DNA from: an uncultured Prevotellaceae bacterium
GTDB lineage: Bacteria; Bacteroidota; Bacteroidia; Bacteroidales; Bacteroidaceae
Direction: 5' to 3'
Assembly: GCA_900318815.1 (NCBI GenBank)
Contig: ONMA01000013.1
Location: 1 to 64,000 of the forward strand
Length of the DNA: 64,000 nt
The position numbers and the translations under genes are program-made. This document shows, one piece after another, positions 33,446-43,200 of this stretch (within the stretch, counting starts at the first letter, position 1; each line of letters opens with the position of its first letter). Under the pieces are notes generated by a model. That model did no database searches and was not told the origin of the DNA. It saw only the letters and a program-made list of their open reading frames with translations.

Positions 33446-35371
33446 CTATAGCAGATAGCCATGCTTCTTGAGTCTTTCTTCAAACTTGTTCAGGTCGCTG
33501 TTCTTTACCAGGATGCGGTAGTCCTCGGCACGGATAATCAGCTGGCGCAGCTTCTCGTCGGTGGTGAGGAGACGTATGAGGTCAGCGTTGTCGGGCGACA
33601 GGCGGAAGTGCTGATAAGCGGTGGCATCTTTCTCCAAGGGATTGCAATGCTGAAGGAGCTGGTCGAAGAACTGCTTCCATAGTGGTGGCAGGTCGCTGCT
33701 GATGAACTGTCGGAAGATGGAAATGTTCTTCTCCACGTCTTCGCGGTTTTTACAATGGGTCAGGAACGAGCTGGCCGACGTCTCATAGCGGTTCTTCGAA
33801 ATGGCTACAGAACTGTCCTTAAGCAGTTGTTCGTAAGGATTGGGATTGACCAAGGAGCGGATGATGAGCCGGTCTGAATCCAGTTCGAAGAAAGCCTTCT
33901 GCTCAATATGGGGTGGCTCGTATGTCTTCGAAATGTTGAGGACATAACGTCCGAGATTGGTCAGGCGGATGAATTCTGCGCGTGCAAAGGGCGACTCTGG
34001 GTGGTTCAGGGGCGACAGGGCTACCTCGGCCATGCCCAGGCTACAGAGCATGAGGCTGTAGGCCTGCGTCGCGGTGAGTCCAAACTCGGTGATGAACGTG
34101 TCGACGGCGATGTCCTTTTGGCTGAACAAGTTGGTGAGGTCGTGGCTGTCGCTGATGTAAGAAGGATTAAACACCAGCTGATCGTAGGATGCCAAGTTTT
34201 TAGAGTCTGGCTCACAGAGCGTCTCTTGTAGCGCATCGGGGATGGAAATCCAACTATCGGGGTGCAGCTTTAGCAGCTGGTTGAAGTCCTTGAGCATTTC
34301 GCAGAGCTTGTTGTCCTCCAAGAAGTTGCGTCTCAGTCCTTTGATATGGGGGAACAGCAAGGATGGCAGATAGTAGCACAGACGGTTGAAGCTTGCGGAG
34401 AAGATGCGCTGCAGAATGTAATTGTAAGGCTCGTGCGTCTTGGCTCTCAGGCGGAAGATGTAATAGTCCAGCGACAGAGGCTCTATGTAGTAGCGAGTGC
34501 GGAGCAGTTCCTGATTGCTGCCCTTTATGGCATCGTTTCCGAAGATTTCGGACATGCCCATCGACTTGCCCACCCGTTTTACGTCGGTCAGACTCAGACC
34601 CTTGAGCTTCATGTTCAGCTTACCAGCCTCTAACAATCCTTGCAGCAGGGGATGCTTGATGATGCTGTCGGCCTCGAAATTAAAGACCGCATGGTCCTTC
34701 GGCAGTTCATTGCGGGTGTACCAGCCCTCTTCCTGTGTCTCGGGTCTGAACACATGTAGGAAGAAGGAATAGATGGGGGCGGGCAGCGAGATAAAAGTCA
34801 CGTATTCCCGAAAGCCGTAGCGTCGCACTTCGGCCGACGGCGAGCGCACCATGTCGAAGAACATCAGTTCGGGCGGGTCTATCTTTTCAGTAGCGTAGTA
34901 ATAGTAGCCGCGTTGTTTCTCCTTGACGGTAAGATGGTCGGTGCCCAGGATGCGCTTGGCTTCCCGTTCCGTGAGGTAAAGGCAGTCCAACAGTCGTAGC
35001 CACAGCTCGCGTTGCTTCGCCGTGAGCCGGTCGACGTAGTGTTGCAGGTTGGTCGGCGTGCAGAGTATCAGGGCCAGGCCGCGCGTCATATCCATCTTGT
35101 TGGTGTTCTGGGAGAAGAGGCCTTGCAGTTCGGTGGCCGGTCGTTTCTTGCCGTTGGCCCGCATGCGCACCATGACTGCGCCGCCCGCGCGCAGCATGGG
35201 CTGTAGTGCCTGGCACATAGTCCATGCCTGGTTCTTGCTGAGTCCGTCGTTGAGTTGTGAGGCGGCCTTTTGCCACTCGGTCTTTTCTGGTTCTTCGAAT
35301 ATCAGCGCATCGGTGATGATCTTGTCCGGACTCATGCCGAAGAGTTTCTGCAGTAATTCTTTCGTTGCCAT
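33446..35371 (-). CDS. Uncharacterised protein next to the SNF2 helicase
   Basis: 641 residues, soluble, no signal peptide. I recognise no domain. Visible features: a basic segment (MRANGKKRPATELQ) near residue 75, several helix-rich stretches that could be winged-helix-like (TEREAKRILGTDHLTVKEKQRG), and a Leu/Lys-rich C-terminus. It is 38 bases downstream of the SNF2 helicase gene on the same strand, so probably one operon and perhaps one functional unit. Confidence 0.7.
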   Translation of the reverse strand: MATKELLQKLFGMSPDKIITDALIFEEPEKTEWQKAASQLNDGLSKNQAWTMCQALQPMLRAGGAVMVRMRANGKKRPATELQGLFSQNTNKMDMTRGLALILCTPTNLQHYVDRLTAKQRELWLRLLDCLYLTEREAKRILGTDHLTVKEKQRGYYYYATEKIDPPELMFFDMVRSPSAEVRRYGFREYVTFISLPAPIYSFFLHVFRPETQEEGWYTRNELPKDHAVFNFEADSIIKHPLLQGLLEAGKLNMKLKGLSLTDVKRVGKSMGMSEIFGNDAIKGSNQELLRTRYYIEPLSLDYYIFRLRAKTHEPYNYILQRIFSASFNRLCYYLPSLLFPHIKGLRRNFLEDNKLCEMLKDFNQLLKLHPDSWISIPDALQETLCEPDSKNLASYDQLVFNPSYISDSHDLTNLFSQKDIAVDTFITEFGLTATQAYSLMLCSLGMAEVALSPLNHPESPFARAEFIRLTNLGRYVLNISKTYEPPHIEQKAFFELDSDRLIIRSLVNPNPYEQLLKDSSVAISKNRYETSASSFLTHCKNREDVEKNISIFRQFISSDLPPLWKQFFDQLLQHCNPLEKDATAYQHFRLSPDNADLIRLLTTDEKLRQLIIRAEDYRILVKNSDLNKFEERLKKHGYLL

Positions 35372-35408
35372 TCTGTTTCTCTATGAGTAATGGTAAAAAG
35401 ACGGGGTG

Positions 35409-38273
35409 TTATCCTAAGATGAACTTGATGTCGTCCTCCGACAGCATTTTTGTCATCGACTGGTCACCGGCGATAAGGCTGTCGGCCAAGTCTTTCTTCT
35501 GCTGTTGCAGCTGTCGTATCTTCTCCTCGATGGTGTCGCGGGTGATGAGGGCATAGCTCATCACCTTGGCCTTCTGTCCGATGCGATGCAGTCGGTTGAT
35601 GGCCTGTTCCTCGGCAGCCTTGTTCCACCACGGTTCAAAGATGTAGACGGTGTCGGCCACGGTGAGGTTCAGTCCCACGCCGCCCGTCTTCAGCGTCATG
35701 AGCAGAGCGCGGCAGTTGGGGTCTTGCTGGAACCGCTCTATCACGGCGCGTCGGTCGTGGGTGGAGCCGGTCATCGTGGCATAGTCGATGCCGGTCTCGG
35801 TGAGCCGTTCGCCCACTAACTCGATGCCGGCGATGAAATTGAAGAACACCACCACCTTGTGGCCTCCTGCCACAGCTTCCTCTATCGACTCGCAGAGCAG
35901 GGGAATCTTGGGCGACTTCACGGTACCGTCGCTGAGGCTCTCAGGTACCGACGAGATGCGGCGCAGCTCAGACAACGCCTGGAACATGACCATCTGCGAG
36001 CGTTCAATGCCCTGCTCGTTGATGCTCTTCCCCACCAATGCCTGATAGTACTGCCTGCGTTGCTCGTAGAAACTGCGGTGGTCGTCGTCCATCTCTACGT
36101 AGAGTGTCTGTTCCATGCGGTCGGGCAGTTCCTTGAGCACGTCTTTTTTCAGCCGTCGCAGCATGAAGGGGAATATCTTGCGACGCAGGCTTTCGGTCAC
36201 TTCCTTGTTGCCGTCGCGCTGGATGGGGTAGGCGTACTCGCGGTTGAACTCATCGGCCGAGCCCAGCATGGCCGGGTTCAGGAAGCGGAACAGGGAGTAG
36301 AGTTCTGAAAGGTTGTTCTCAATAGGCGTGCCGCTTAGGGCCAGGCGGTGCTTGCCGTTGAGCAGCAGCACGGCCTGGGTGGCCTGTGAGGCCAGGTTCT
36401 TGATGTTCTGGCTCTCGTCGAGGATGATATAGTGGAACTGCTGTTCGCGCAGTTGCTCGATGTCGTTGCGCACCAGGGCGTAGGTGGTGAGTACCAGCTG
36501 GTGGCTCATGGCCTCCTTCAGGTCGCGCTGCGCCCCATAATATATATAATAGGTGAGCTTGGGTGAGAACTTCTTCAGCTCGTCCTGCCAGTTGAAGAGC
36601 AGCGAGCGGGGCATGACGATAAGTGAAGCCCCCCTTACGGCCCCCGAGGGGGCTTCATTAGTTTTGCTGGCAGTAGTCGGGTCTATAGTAGCCCCCTCGG
36701 GGGCAGAAGGGGGGGATTTGTACACCTTTGTCAGCATGGTGATGGTCTGTAGCGTCTTGCCCAGTCCCATGTCGTCGGCCAGACAGCCCCCCATGTTGTT
36801 CTCGTAGAGGTAGTTAATCCATTTCACGCCTTCCTTCTGGTAGTTGCGGAGCGTGGCATTAACGCCTTTGGTCTGCAGTCGCTTTGAGGCCAGTTCGTTG
36901 AAGCCCTCATAGAACTTGCGGTGATGCTCGAAGGCTTTGCCCTGCAGTTTCTCCTGCAGCAGGTTCTCGATTTCGGGCAGGTCGAAGAAGGACACCTTGA
37001 TTTTGTCCGTGTTGCCCTTTTCGGCTTTCTTGAAGATGCGCTCTAACCGACGCACGTAGTTCTCGTCGATGAGTGCGCGGTTGCCGTCGCTCAGCGTGAT
37101 GTATCGTTGCTTGTTGTACTGCTGCAGGAACTTGCGTAGCGACAGCTCCTCGCCGTCTAAGCTGATGGTGGCGGTGCCTTCGAGGAAGTCTATGCCGCTC
37201 GACAGGCCCAGCTTCATCTTTGGGCGCACGGCCTTCACCTTGTATTCGCGCAGCTTCTCGGCCCCTAAGAGCTGGTAGCGTCCTGCCAGCATGGGCAGAG
37301 CCTGTAGCAGGAACGGGCCGGCCGTCTCCTCGGGAATGATGAACTCGCCGTCCTGCATCCACACCTCCTTGGCCGCCGTCCTGTTGGGGGCGTAGCTCTG
37401 GATGAGCTTTCGCAGTTCGTCGGCCTCGCTGGCAAAGTCGCTCTGCACGATGCGGCGCAGCACCACGCGCTCCTCCATCTCCTGTAGCTGGGCCACGCAG
37501 GTCAGGTCGAAACGCTCGCCGAAGTCGGCTGGCATGCCTTGGAGCGAGTGGCTCAGGCGCAGGTAGAGCGCCATGTCGGCATCCACCTTCTCGATGACCA
37601 CCGTGGGTATGGTGGCGATGGTCTGCCCAGAGTGTACCAGCTGGTAGTTGCCGTAGCTCAGGTCGACGTTGTCCACGTAGGAATAGAACACGGAGAGGTA
37701 TTGCTCCAGCATGGTCTGCGGGAACTGCTCGATAAAGAAGGACAACCGCTGGTAGTTCTCGCCCACGGAGGCGATGGGGTAAATGGTATCGTCGACGAGC
37801 GCGAAGACGTCGCTCAGCAGTTGGAATGGTTCGGGAGCATTGTCGCCTACGCGGGCCGTGAGTACAGGCTGCATGTCTGTTTTCGTCGGGGTAATCGACA
37901 ATGTGATGTTGACTTCTTCCTCGCTCACCTTCAAGGGGCGCAGGGTCGCGTCGACCAGGTTGTCGCAGCGCAGCAGGGCAAACAGCAGATAGGGGTAGTC
38001 GGTCAGCCGTACACTCTCATCGGCTACTCCCCAGCTGATGCGCATGGCCTGTTCTTGCCGCACACCTTCGAGTATGCGCAGCACGTTGAAAGTCTCGCCT
38101 TGGTATAAGCGGTAGTCGGGCGCGATGGGGGCTCCTTTCTCGCTGACTGTGGTCACGGTGGCCACACCCTGGGAAAATGTCAACTGAAACAGAACCTTCT
38201 CCTTTCCCGTGTGCGTAGAGTAGTTTTGGGTTGTGAATGCCGATTTCTGGAATCGGTTCAGGAAATCATTCAT
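35409..38273 (-). CDS. SNF2-family helicase/ATPase
   Basis: 954 residues. The N-terminal 450 residues resemble the Bacteroidota SNF2-associated region. The ATPase follows: DDMGLGKTLQTI (Walker A), ILDESQNIKN (motif II, DESQ where DEAQ or DEAH is usual), LSGTPIENNL, then the C-terminal lobe with GGVGLNLTVADTVY and QAINRLHRIGQ. Such enzymes move on duplex DNA and displace proteins such as RNA polymerase. Between motif I and motif Ia the protein has an in-frame insert (PPSAPEGATID ... SKTNEAPSGAV) from a palindromic repeat. Confidence 0.92.
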   Translation of the reverse strand: MNDFLNRFQKSAFTTQNYSTHTGKEKVLFQLTFSQGVATVTTVSEKGAPIAPDYRLYQGETFNVLRILEGVRQEQAMRISWGVADESVRLTDYPYLLFALLRCDNLVDATLRPLKVSEEEVNITLSITPTKTDMQPVLTARVGDNAPEPFQLLSDVFALVDDTIYPIASVGENYQRLSFFIEQFPQTMLEQYLSVFYSYVDNVDLSYGNYQLVHSGQTIATIPTVVIEKVDADMALYLRLSHSLQGMPADFGERFDLTCVAQLQEMEERVVLRRIVQSDFASEADELRKLIQSYAPNRTAAKEVWMQDGEFIIPEETAGPFLLQALPMLAGRYQLLGAEKLREYKVKAVRPKMKLGLSSGIDFLEGTATISLDGEELSLRKFLQQYNKQRYITLSDGNRALIDENYVRRLERIFKKAEKGNTDKIKVSFFDLPEIENLLQEKLQGKAFEHHRKFYEGFNELASKRLQTKGVNATLRNYQKEGVKWINYLYENNMGGCLADDMGLGKTLQTITMLTKVYKSPPSAPEGATIDPTTASKTNEAPSGAVRGASLIVMPRSLLFNWQDELKKFSPKLTYYIYYGAQRDLKEAMSHQLVLTTYALVRNDIEQLREQQFHYIILDESQNIKNLASQATQAVLLLNGKHRLALSGTPIENNLSELYSLFRFLNPAMLGSADEFNREYAYPIQRDGNKEVTESLRRKIFPFMLRRLKKDVLKELPDRMEQTLYVEMDDDHRSFYEQRRQYYQALVGKSINEQGIERSQMVMFQALSELRRISSVPESLSDGTVKSPKIPLLCESIEEAVAGGHKVVVFFNFIAGIELVGERLTETGIDYATMTGSTHDRRAVIERFQQDPNCRALLMTLKTGGVGLNLTVADTVYIFEPWWNKAAEEQAINRLHRIGQKAKVMSYALITRDTIEEKIRQLQQQKKDLADSLIAGDQSMTKMLSEDDIKFILG
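36624..36713 (-). repeat. In-frame palindromic element in the SNF2 helicase gene
   Basis: About 90 bases: outer arms CCCCCCTTACGGCCCCCGAG and its near-inverse GCCCCCTCGGGGGC, around a core ATTAGTTTTGCTGGCAG. It is the same element as 39388-39478, in the same orientation and frame relative to the host gene. Confidence 0.9.
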
Positions 38274-38307
38274 AGTCTCTTTCGGAAAGATATGTACACA
38301 TTGACTG

Positions 38308-38315
38308 CAAAGTTA
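38308..38315 (-). promoter_or_regulatory. Promoter of the SNF2 operon
   Basis: TAACTTTG on the minus strand, 35 bases upstream of the start codon. Confidence 0.6.
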
Positions 38316-38378
38316 CAACTTTCTTCCCAATTATCAGCATTAAAATGATTTTTCTACGTCATTTTAAGGAAAATTACT

Positions 38379-38386
38379 TAACTTTG
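38379..38386 (+). promoter_or_regulatory. Promoter of the TPR-like gene
   Basis: TAACTTTG at 38379-38386, 51 bases before the ATG at 38438, divergent from the SNF2 promoter. Confidence 0.6.
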
Positions 38387-38437
38387 CAAGCTCAATCAAA
38401 CTCAAATCTTACCGACAACGTATTTCTCGAATGAAAA

Positions 38438-38854
38438 ATGACAGCAAATAGCGAAAAGGAAGAAACCAAACGGCAATTGCTCAGCAAGGTGTTTGACGGT
38501 ATTCGTGAACAGGAAAACTCCTCAGGCGGGTATCATCACGATAGCGACAGGAATATCTATTATCTGAAGCAGGTACTCGACATAGACCCGCTTTGCGAGA
38601 TTGCCTGGTATCAATTATATTGCGAATATCTGTATGGTAAGTATGACCATCAGAATGCTGTGGAAGTACTCGAAAACGTTTATTCGCTTGACCCTCATGG
38701 CAAACGTATCCTATCGAAGTTGGTATGCCATTATACATACGCTGACAGACAAAGCGACAAGGCTAAGAAATACATCGACCAACTTCTCACTTATCACGCC
38801 AACGATCCGGAGGTTCAAAGTCTTATAGCTACCATCTCAAGATATAAACCGTAA
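38438..38854 (+). CDS. Small TPR-like protein
   Basis: 138 residues. Three helix pairs of TPR type are visible (YLKQVLDIDPLCEIAWYQL, AVEVLENVYSLDP, KAKKYIDQLLTYHAND). No signal peptide or membrane segment. It has its own promoter and converges on the efflux operon, ending two bases before the outer-membrane gene's stop. Function unknown; probably a protein-protein adaptor. Confidence 0.7.
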   Translation: MTANSEKEETKRQLLSKVFDGIREQENSSGGYHHDSDRNIYYLKQVLDIDPLCEIAWYQLYCEYLYGKYDHQNAVEVLENVYSLDPHGKRILSKLVCHYTYADRQSDKAKKYIDQLLTYHANDPEVQSLIATISRYKP

Positions 38855-38855
38855 A

Positions 38856-40295
38856 TTACTGCCCGATGGCTTGTCTGTATTCCAGCAGCTTGTTCTGATA
38901 GTCGGCGACGGCATCGGTGTGCTTGTCGCAGGATTGCTGGTAGAGCAACTGGGCTTCGAGGAGGTCGGACATCTTTGAGGTGCCGGCACGATAGTAGTTG
39001 CGATAAAGCCGCAGGTTCTCCTCTGCCTGCTCGATGCTTTGCTGTGCGAGCTGGAGTTGCTGATAGGCCTCTTCGACCCCGTTCCTGGCGTTCTGCATAC
39101 GTATCTTCAGCAGTTCGGCGTTGTCGGCCAGCTGTTCCTGGGCTTGCAGGTGTTCTATCTTTCGGCGCTTGATGGCGTGAGAGCCGCCCCACCAGTCGGA
39201 GATGGGAACGCTGACGGTTGCGAAAAACATGCCGAACGAGTGGTCGTGATCCAGCAGGTTGTGATAGTTGTAGCCTGCACCCACGGCAACGGATGGTAGA
39301 TTCTGACCGATGGCCAGTTTCTTCTGAAGGTTGGTGGCCTCGACCTGTTTCTGTAGGAGTTGGTATTCGGGGAGAGAAAAAAGCGCAGAAGCCCCCCCTA
39401 CTGCCCCCGAGGGGGCTTCTATAGTTTTGCTGTCAGAAGACAAGTCTATTGTAGCCCCCTCGGGGGCCGAAGGGGGGGCCTCTAAGGCGATGGAAAAGTT
39501 GGTATCGCGCAAGCCGCAATACTGGGCGAGAAGCAGGCGGACGATGGAGATACCGTTCTGCAGCTTCAGCCGCTGGCTCTGGATGTCGTTGCAGCGCAGT
39601 TGTACCTGCAGCAGGTCGTTGCGCATAGCCACACCAGCACGCACGGCTATATCAACATCTTTATGAATAGCGGCCAGCAGGGTGTCTGCGGCCTGGATGG
39701 TCTTCATCTTCTCCTGTAGCGAGGCCAACTGCCAGAAATACTGTTCGGCAGTCTTCTCCACTTCGTTTTCCGACAATTGCAACTGCAAGCGGCCCACATC
39801 CTCGCCCACCTTGGCCAGTTTGTTGCCGTTGATAATCTGGCCACCCGCAAAGATGGGCTGCACCGCCATCAACGAACCAATAGTGCCGTTTTTCATCATC
39901 GAGATGCTGATGGGGTTGGCCAAGGCTGCAAGTGCCTCGGCAGGCAGCATCTGCGCTATGGTGCCCCCTAATTCAGGCGACATCATTTCAGTCGGGTTGA
40001 TGGTTGTCTGTGCCATGCCTTTGTTGGCATTAAACCACAGGCCGGTGCCGCTCACGTTAGGGAAATACTTGGTAAATGCTTCCTTGCGCTGCTGCTGGGC
40101 GGCCTCGATGTTGTATCTGGCACTGCGGATGGCGATGTTGTTGTGGAGAGCAGAATCCTTGAGCTGCTCCAGGGTTAGAAGAATCTCCCCCGAAAGACCC
40201 TCCCCCGGCCCCTCCCTATGAGGGAGGGGAGTAGTTTCCTGTGCAGACAGGGGCAGACTGATTATTGTTATGATAGTCAAAAATATCTTTTTCAT
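38856..40295 (-). CDS. TolC-family outer-membrane efflux protein
   Basis: 479 residues. Signal peptide MKKIFLTIITIISLPLSA, then two long alpha-helical halves with the typical coiled-coil hairpins (AQEQLADNAELLKIRMQNA, QQLQLAQQSIEQAEENLRLY). It should form the outer-membrane duct of the tripartite pump. Two repeat-derived inserts are present: TTPLPHREGPGEGL just after the signal peptide, and PPSAPEGATIDLSSDSKTIE...SGAVGGAS in the middle. It is two bases downstream of the pump gene. Confidence 0.92.
   Translation of the reverse strand: MKKIFLTIITIISLPLSAQETTPLPHREGPGEGLSGEILLTLEQLKDSALHNNIAIRSARYNIEAAQQQRKEAFTKYFPNVSGTGLWFNANKGMAQTTINPTEMMSPELGGTIAQMLPAEALAALANPISISMMKNGTIGSLMAVQPIFAGGQIINGNKLAKVGEDVGRLQLQLSENEVEKTAEQYFWQLASLQEKMKTIQAADTLLAAIHKDVDIAVRAGVAMRNDLLQVQLRCNDIQSQRLKLQNGISIVRLLLAQYCGLRDTNFSIALEAPPSAPEGATIDLSSDSKTIEAPSGAVGGASALFSLPEYQLLQKQVEATNLQKKLAIGQNLPSVAVGAGYNYHNLLDHDHSFGMFFATVSVPISDWWGGSHAIKRRKIEHLQAQEQLADNAELLKIRMQNARNGVEEAYQQLQLAQQSIEQAEENLRLYRNYYRAGTSKMSDLLEAQLLYQQSCDKHTDAVADYQNKLLEYRQAIGQ
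39388..39478 (-). repeat. In-frame palindromic element in the TolC-like gene
   Basis: About 90 bases, matching 36624-36713: GAAGCCCCCCCTACTGCCCC arm, core ATAGTTTTGCTGTCAG, then GCCCCCTCGGGGGCCGAAGG as the inverted arm. The coded peptide differs from the SNF2 copy at only a few positions. Confidence 0.9.
40198..40236 (-). repeat. CCCCTCCCTATGAGGGAGGGG palindrome after the TolC signal peptide
   Basis: A single palindromic arm (CCCCTCCCTA-GAGGGAGGGG type) is read in frame as TPLPHREGPGEGL. Related arms lie in the pump gene. Confidence 0.8.
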
Positions 40296-40297
40296 AA

Positions 40298-43200
40298 TTA
40301 CTTATATTGTTTGTTGTCTATATACTCCCCTCCATACAGGGAGGGGTTGGGGGTGGGTCTGTTCTGAGTGGGTCTTGTCACCTTCCAATAAACGACTGGC
40401 AGCATGGTGACTACCATGATGAGCGAGCCTATGCCCCCCGCGAAGATGGTTACACCCACGGGCATCCAGAATGAACTCTGGGCAATAATCATCGGCACCA
40501 CACCGACGGCTGTCGTTGCCGTGGTGAGGAAGATGGGCACCATGCGACGCTTACCGGCCTCATAGGCTGCCTGCTTCACGGGCACACCTTTCTTTATCAA
40601 GTCGTTGGCATGCTCGAAGATGAGTATCTCGTTGCGCATAATCATTCCCATGAGCGTGATAAGACCGAAGATGGAGGTAAGGCCGAGGGCGCGATTCATT
40701 AAGCCTAAGCCTATCAGCGCACCAGGAGTCATCAGCGCTAATGCTGCCATACAAACGGTGGTGACACCATATTTCTTGAAGTTGAACAGCAGGAAGAAGA
40801 ACACGATGACCATAGCGATGGCGATGCCGCCGAAGATCTGGGGCAGGGCCTCGTCGCCGTATTCTATCTCGCCGCCCACCTCGGTACGAACACCTTGGGG
40901 CAGTTGTATGTCCTCCTGCATGATGCGGGCAATCTCCTTCTCGATAGGAGCGGTATAGACACCCTGTGCAAACTGGGCTGTAACGGTGATGCAACGCTCG
41001 CCCCCACGATGCATAATCCTGCTCTCGCTCCACATAGGAGCCACCTTGGCAATCTGACGCAGAGGCACGGTGGTATTGGGACTTGACGGGAAAACCGTCA
41101 AGTGCGAGACGCTCGCTGACACCATTGATGTCGGGGTGGCGATGCCTAAGTTGGCTACATCCGAGAAGGTCATGTCGGTCTCGTCCTTCACCACGATGGG
41201 CAGTTCGTAGTCTTTCTCCCATACCTGCCCTACGCGCAGGTCGCACGACGTGGCACTTAGTGCCAGCTGGGCGGTGGTACGGGTGATACCCAACTGTGCC
41301 GAGGTAACGGGATCGAGCTGCACATTAATAATGGGATAGGGCTGGAAGTAGTCGGTATGTACCCATTCCAGTTCGGGCATCTGGCGCATGCGCTCCATCA
41401 GTCGCTCGGCTGCTGTATGCAGCGAGTCGATATTGTCGCCATAGAAACGATACTCCAGTTCGCTCACCTCCAAATAGTCCAGGCGTTTGAACTTCACGTA
41501 GGCATTAGGGAAAGCCTCACTCAGTTGGGGCTGATACTGCGCCAAGAGGTCGATAGTGGCCTTGTCGCTCTTGGTGTTGACGATGAACTGTGCATAGTTG
41601 TTGCCTGCCATTTGCGGGGCGTAGGCATCCATGAAGCGTGGCGATGAACAGCCAATAAAACCAGTCATGCTGGTAATGCGCTCATCCTGCTGCAACACAT
41701 GCTGCACAGAATCGGCAATCACCTCCGTTTCGGCCAATCCCTTGCCATCAGGCAGGAATATTTCTACGGCAAACTGGTCGCGGTCGGCGTAGGGGAACAG
41801 GCGAATCTTCAGCGTGGGAGCTATCAATCCCGACAGCAGAATGACACCTATGCCGCCACCTATTGTCAACCACGGATGGGCAAAGGTCCAGTCGAGCACC
41901 TTGTCGTAGGTGCGCTGCACCCATTTGGTGATGACAGACCCACCGCCAGTAGACCCACTACCAGTAGACCCACCAGCAGACCCACCCCCAGCCCCTCCCT
42001 GTGAGGGAGGGGAGTAGATAGTTTTGTCATCAGTATTGTCAGCAGAAGTAACCACTCCCCTCCCTATAGGGAGGGGTTGGGGGTGGGTCTGCTGCTGGTG
42101 GGTCTTTATGAGCTTTGTCTCCAAGAACGGAATCACCGTAACTGCCAGTACCAGCGACACCATGAGGTTGATGGTGATTGTGACGGGGAAATCCTCCAGA
42201 CAGTCGTGAAAGGTGCCCTTCATCGTGATGAGGAAGGGATAGAAGATGGCGCAAATGCAGATGGTGGCCAGCAGCATCGGCATGAAGTACTGGCGTGCCG
42301 ACTCGATGGCGGCATCGTGAGGCTTAAAACCCTTGCCTAAGTATTCCAGATAGCCGTCGATGACCACAATCGAGTTGTCGACAATCATGCCTAACACCAC
42401 GATTAGCGCCGCTAATGTCACGATGTTCAGTTCGATACCCATCATATACATCACCGCCACGCTGACGAACGTGCTGAGCGGGATGGTAATAGCAGCCACG
42501 ATGGCCGAACGGATGGGGAACAGCACCATCATCACTAAGATAATAATCAGCATGGAGATGAGTAGGTCGCGCAAGAAATCGCTCACGCTCTTCGCCACCA
42601 CTTTGGGCTTATCGGCAATACGGGTGACGTTGACATCGGAGGGTAACTCCGATTCGCGGAAGTCGTTCAGCACCTTGTCCACCTGCTGACCGTACTGCAC
42701 CACGTTATTGCCAGGCGTCATCTCCATCGAGAGGAGCATGCACGGATGACCGTCCTGCTCGATGCGACTCGACATCGGTTCATATTCGCGCACCACACGG
42801 GCCACGTCGCGAACGCGGGCCACCTTGCCCGTCACAGGGTCGGAGAAGATAATCTGGTTGGCAATCTCCTCCTCGCTGTTCTCCTGAGCCTCTACGTGGA
42901 TGGGAATCTGCTGGTCGTCGTCGCTGATGGAGCCACTCATGGTGGTGATGCCCTGAGCCTGTAGGCGCGAGAAGAGCATCTGCTGACCAATACCGTAGGC
43001 CTGCAGCCGCTGGCGGTCGATATAGAGGCTGATCTGCTCTTTCTGCTCTCCGAAGATTTTTACGTTGGCAACCGACGGGATGCGGCGCAAGCGGTCGCTC
43101 AGGTCGTCGCTATACTGTTTCAGTTCGCGGTAGCTGCGCTGGTCGCTCTCGATGGCGATGAGCAGGGCTGAGGTGTTGCCGAAGTCATCGTTCACCACGA

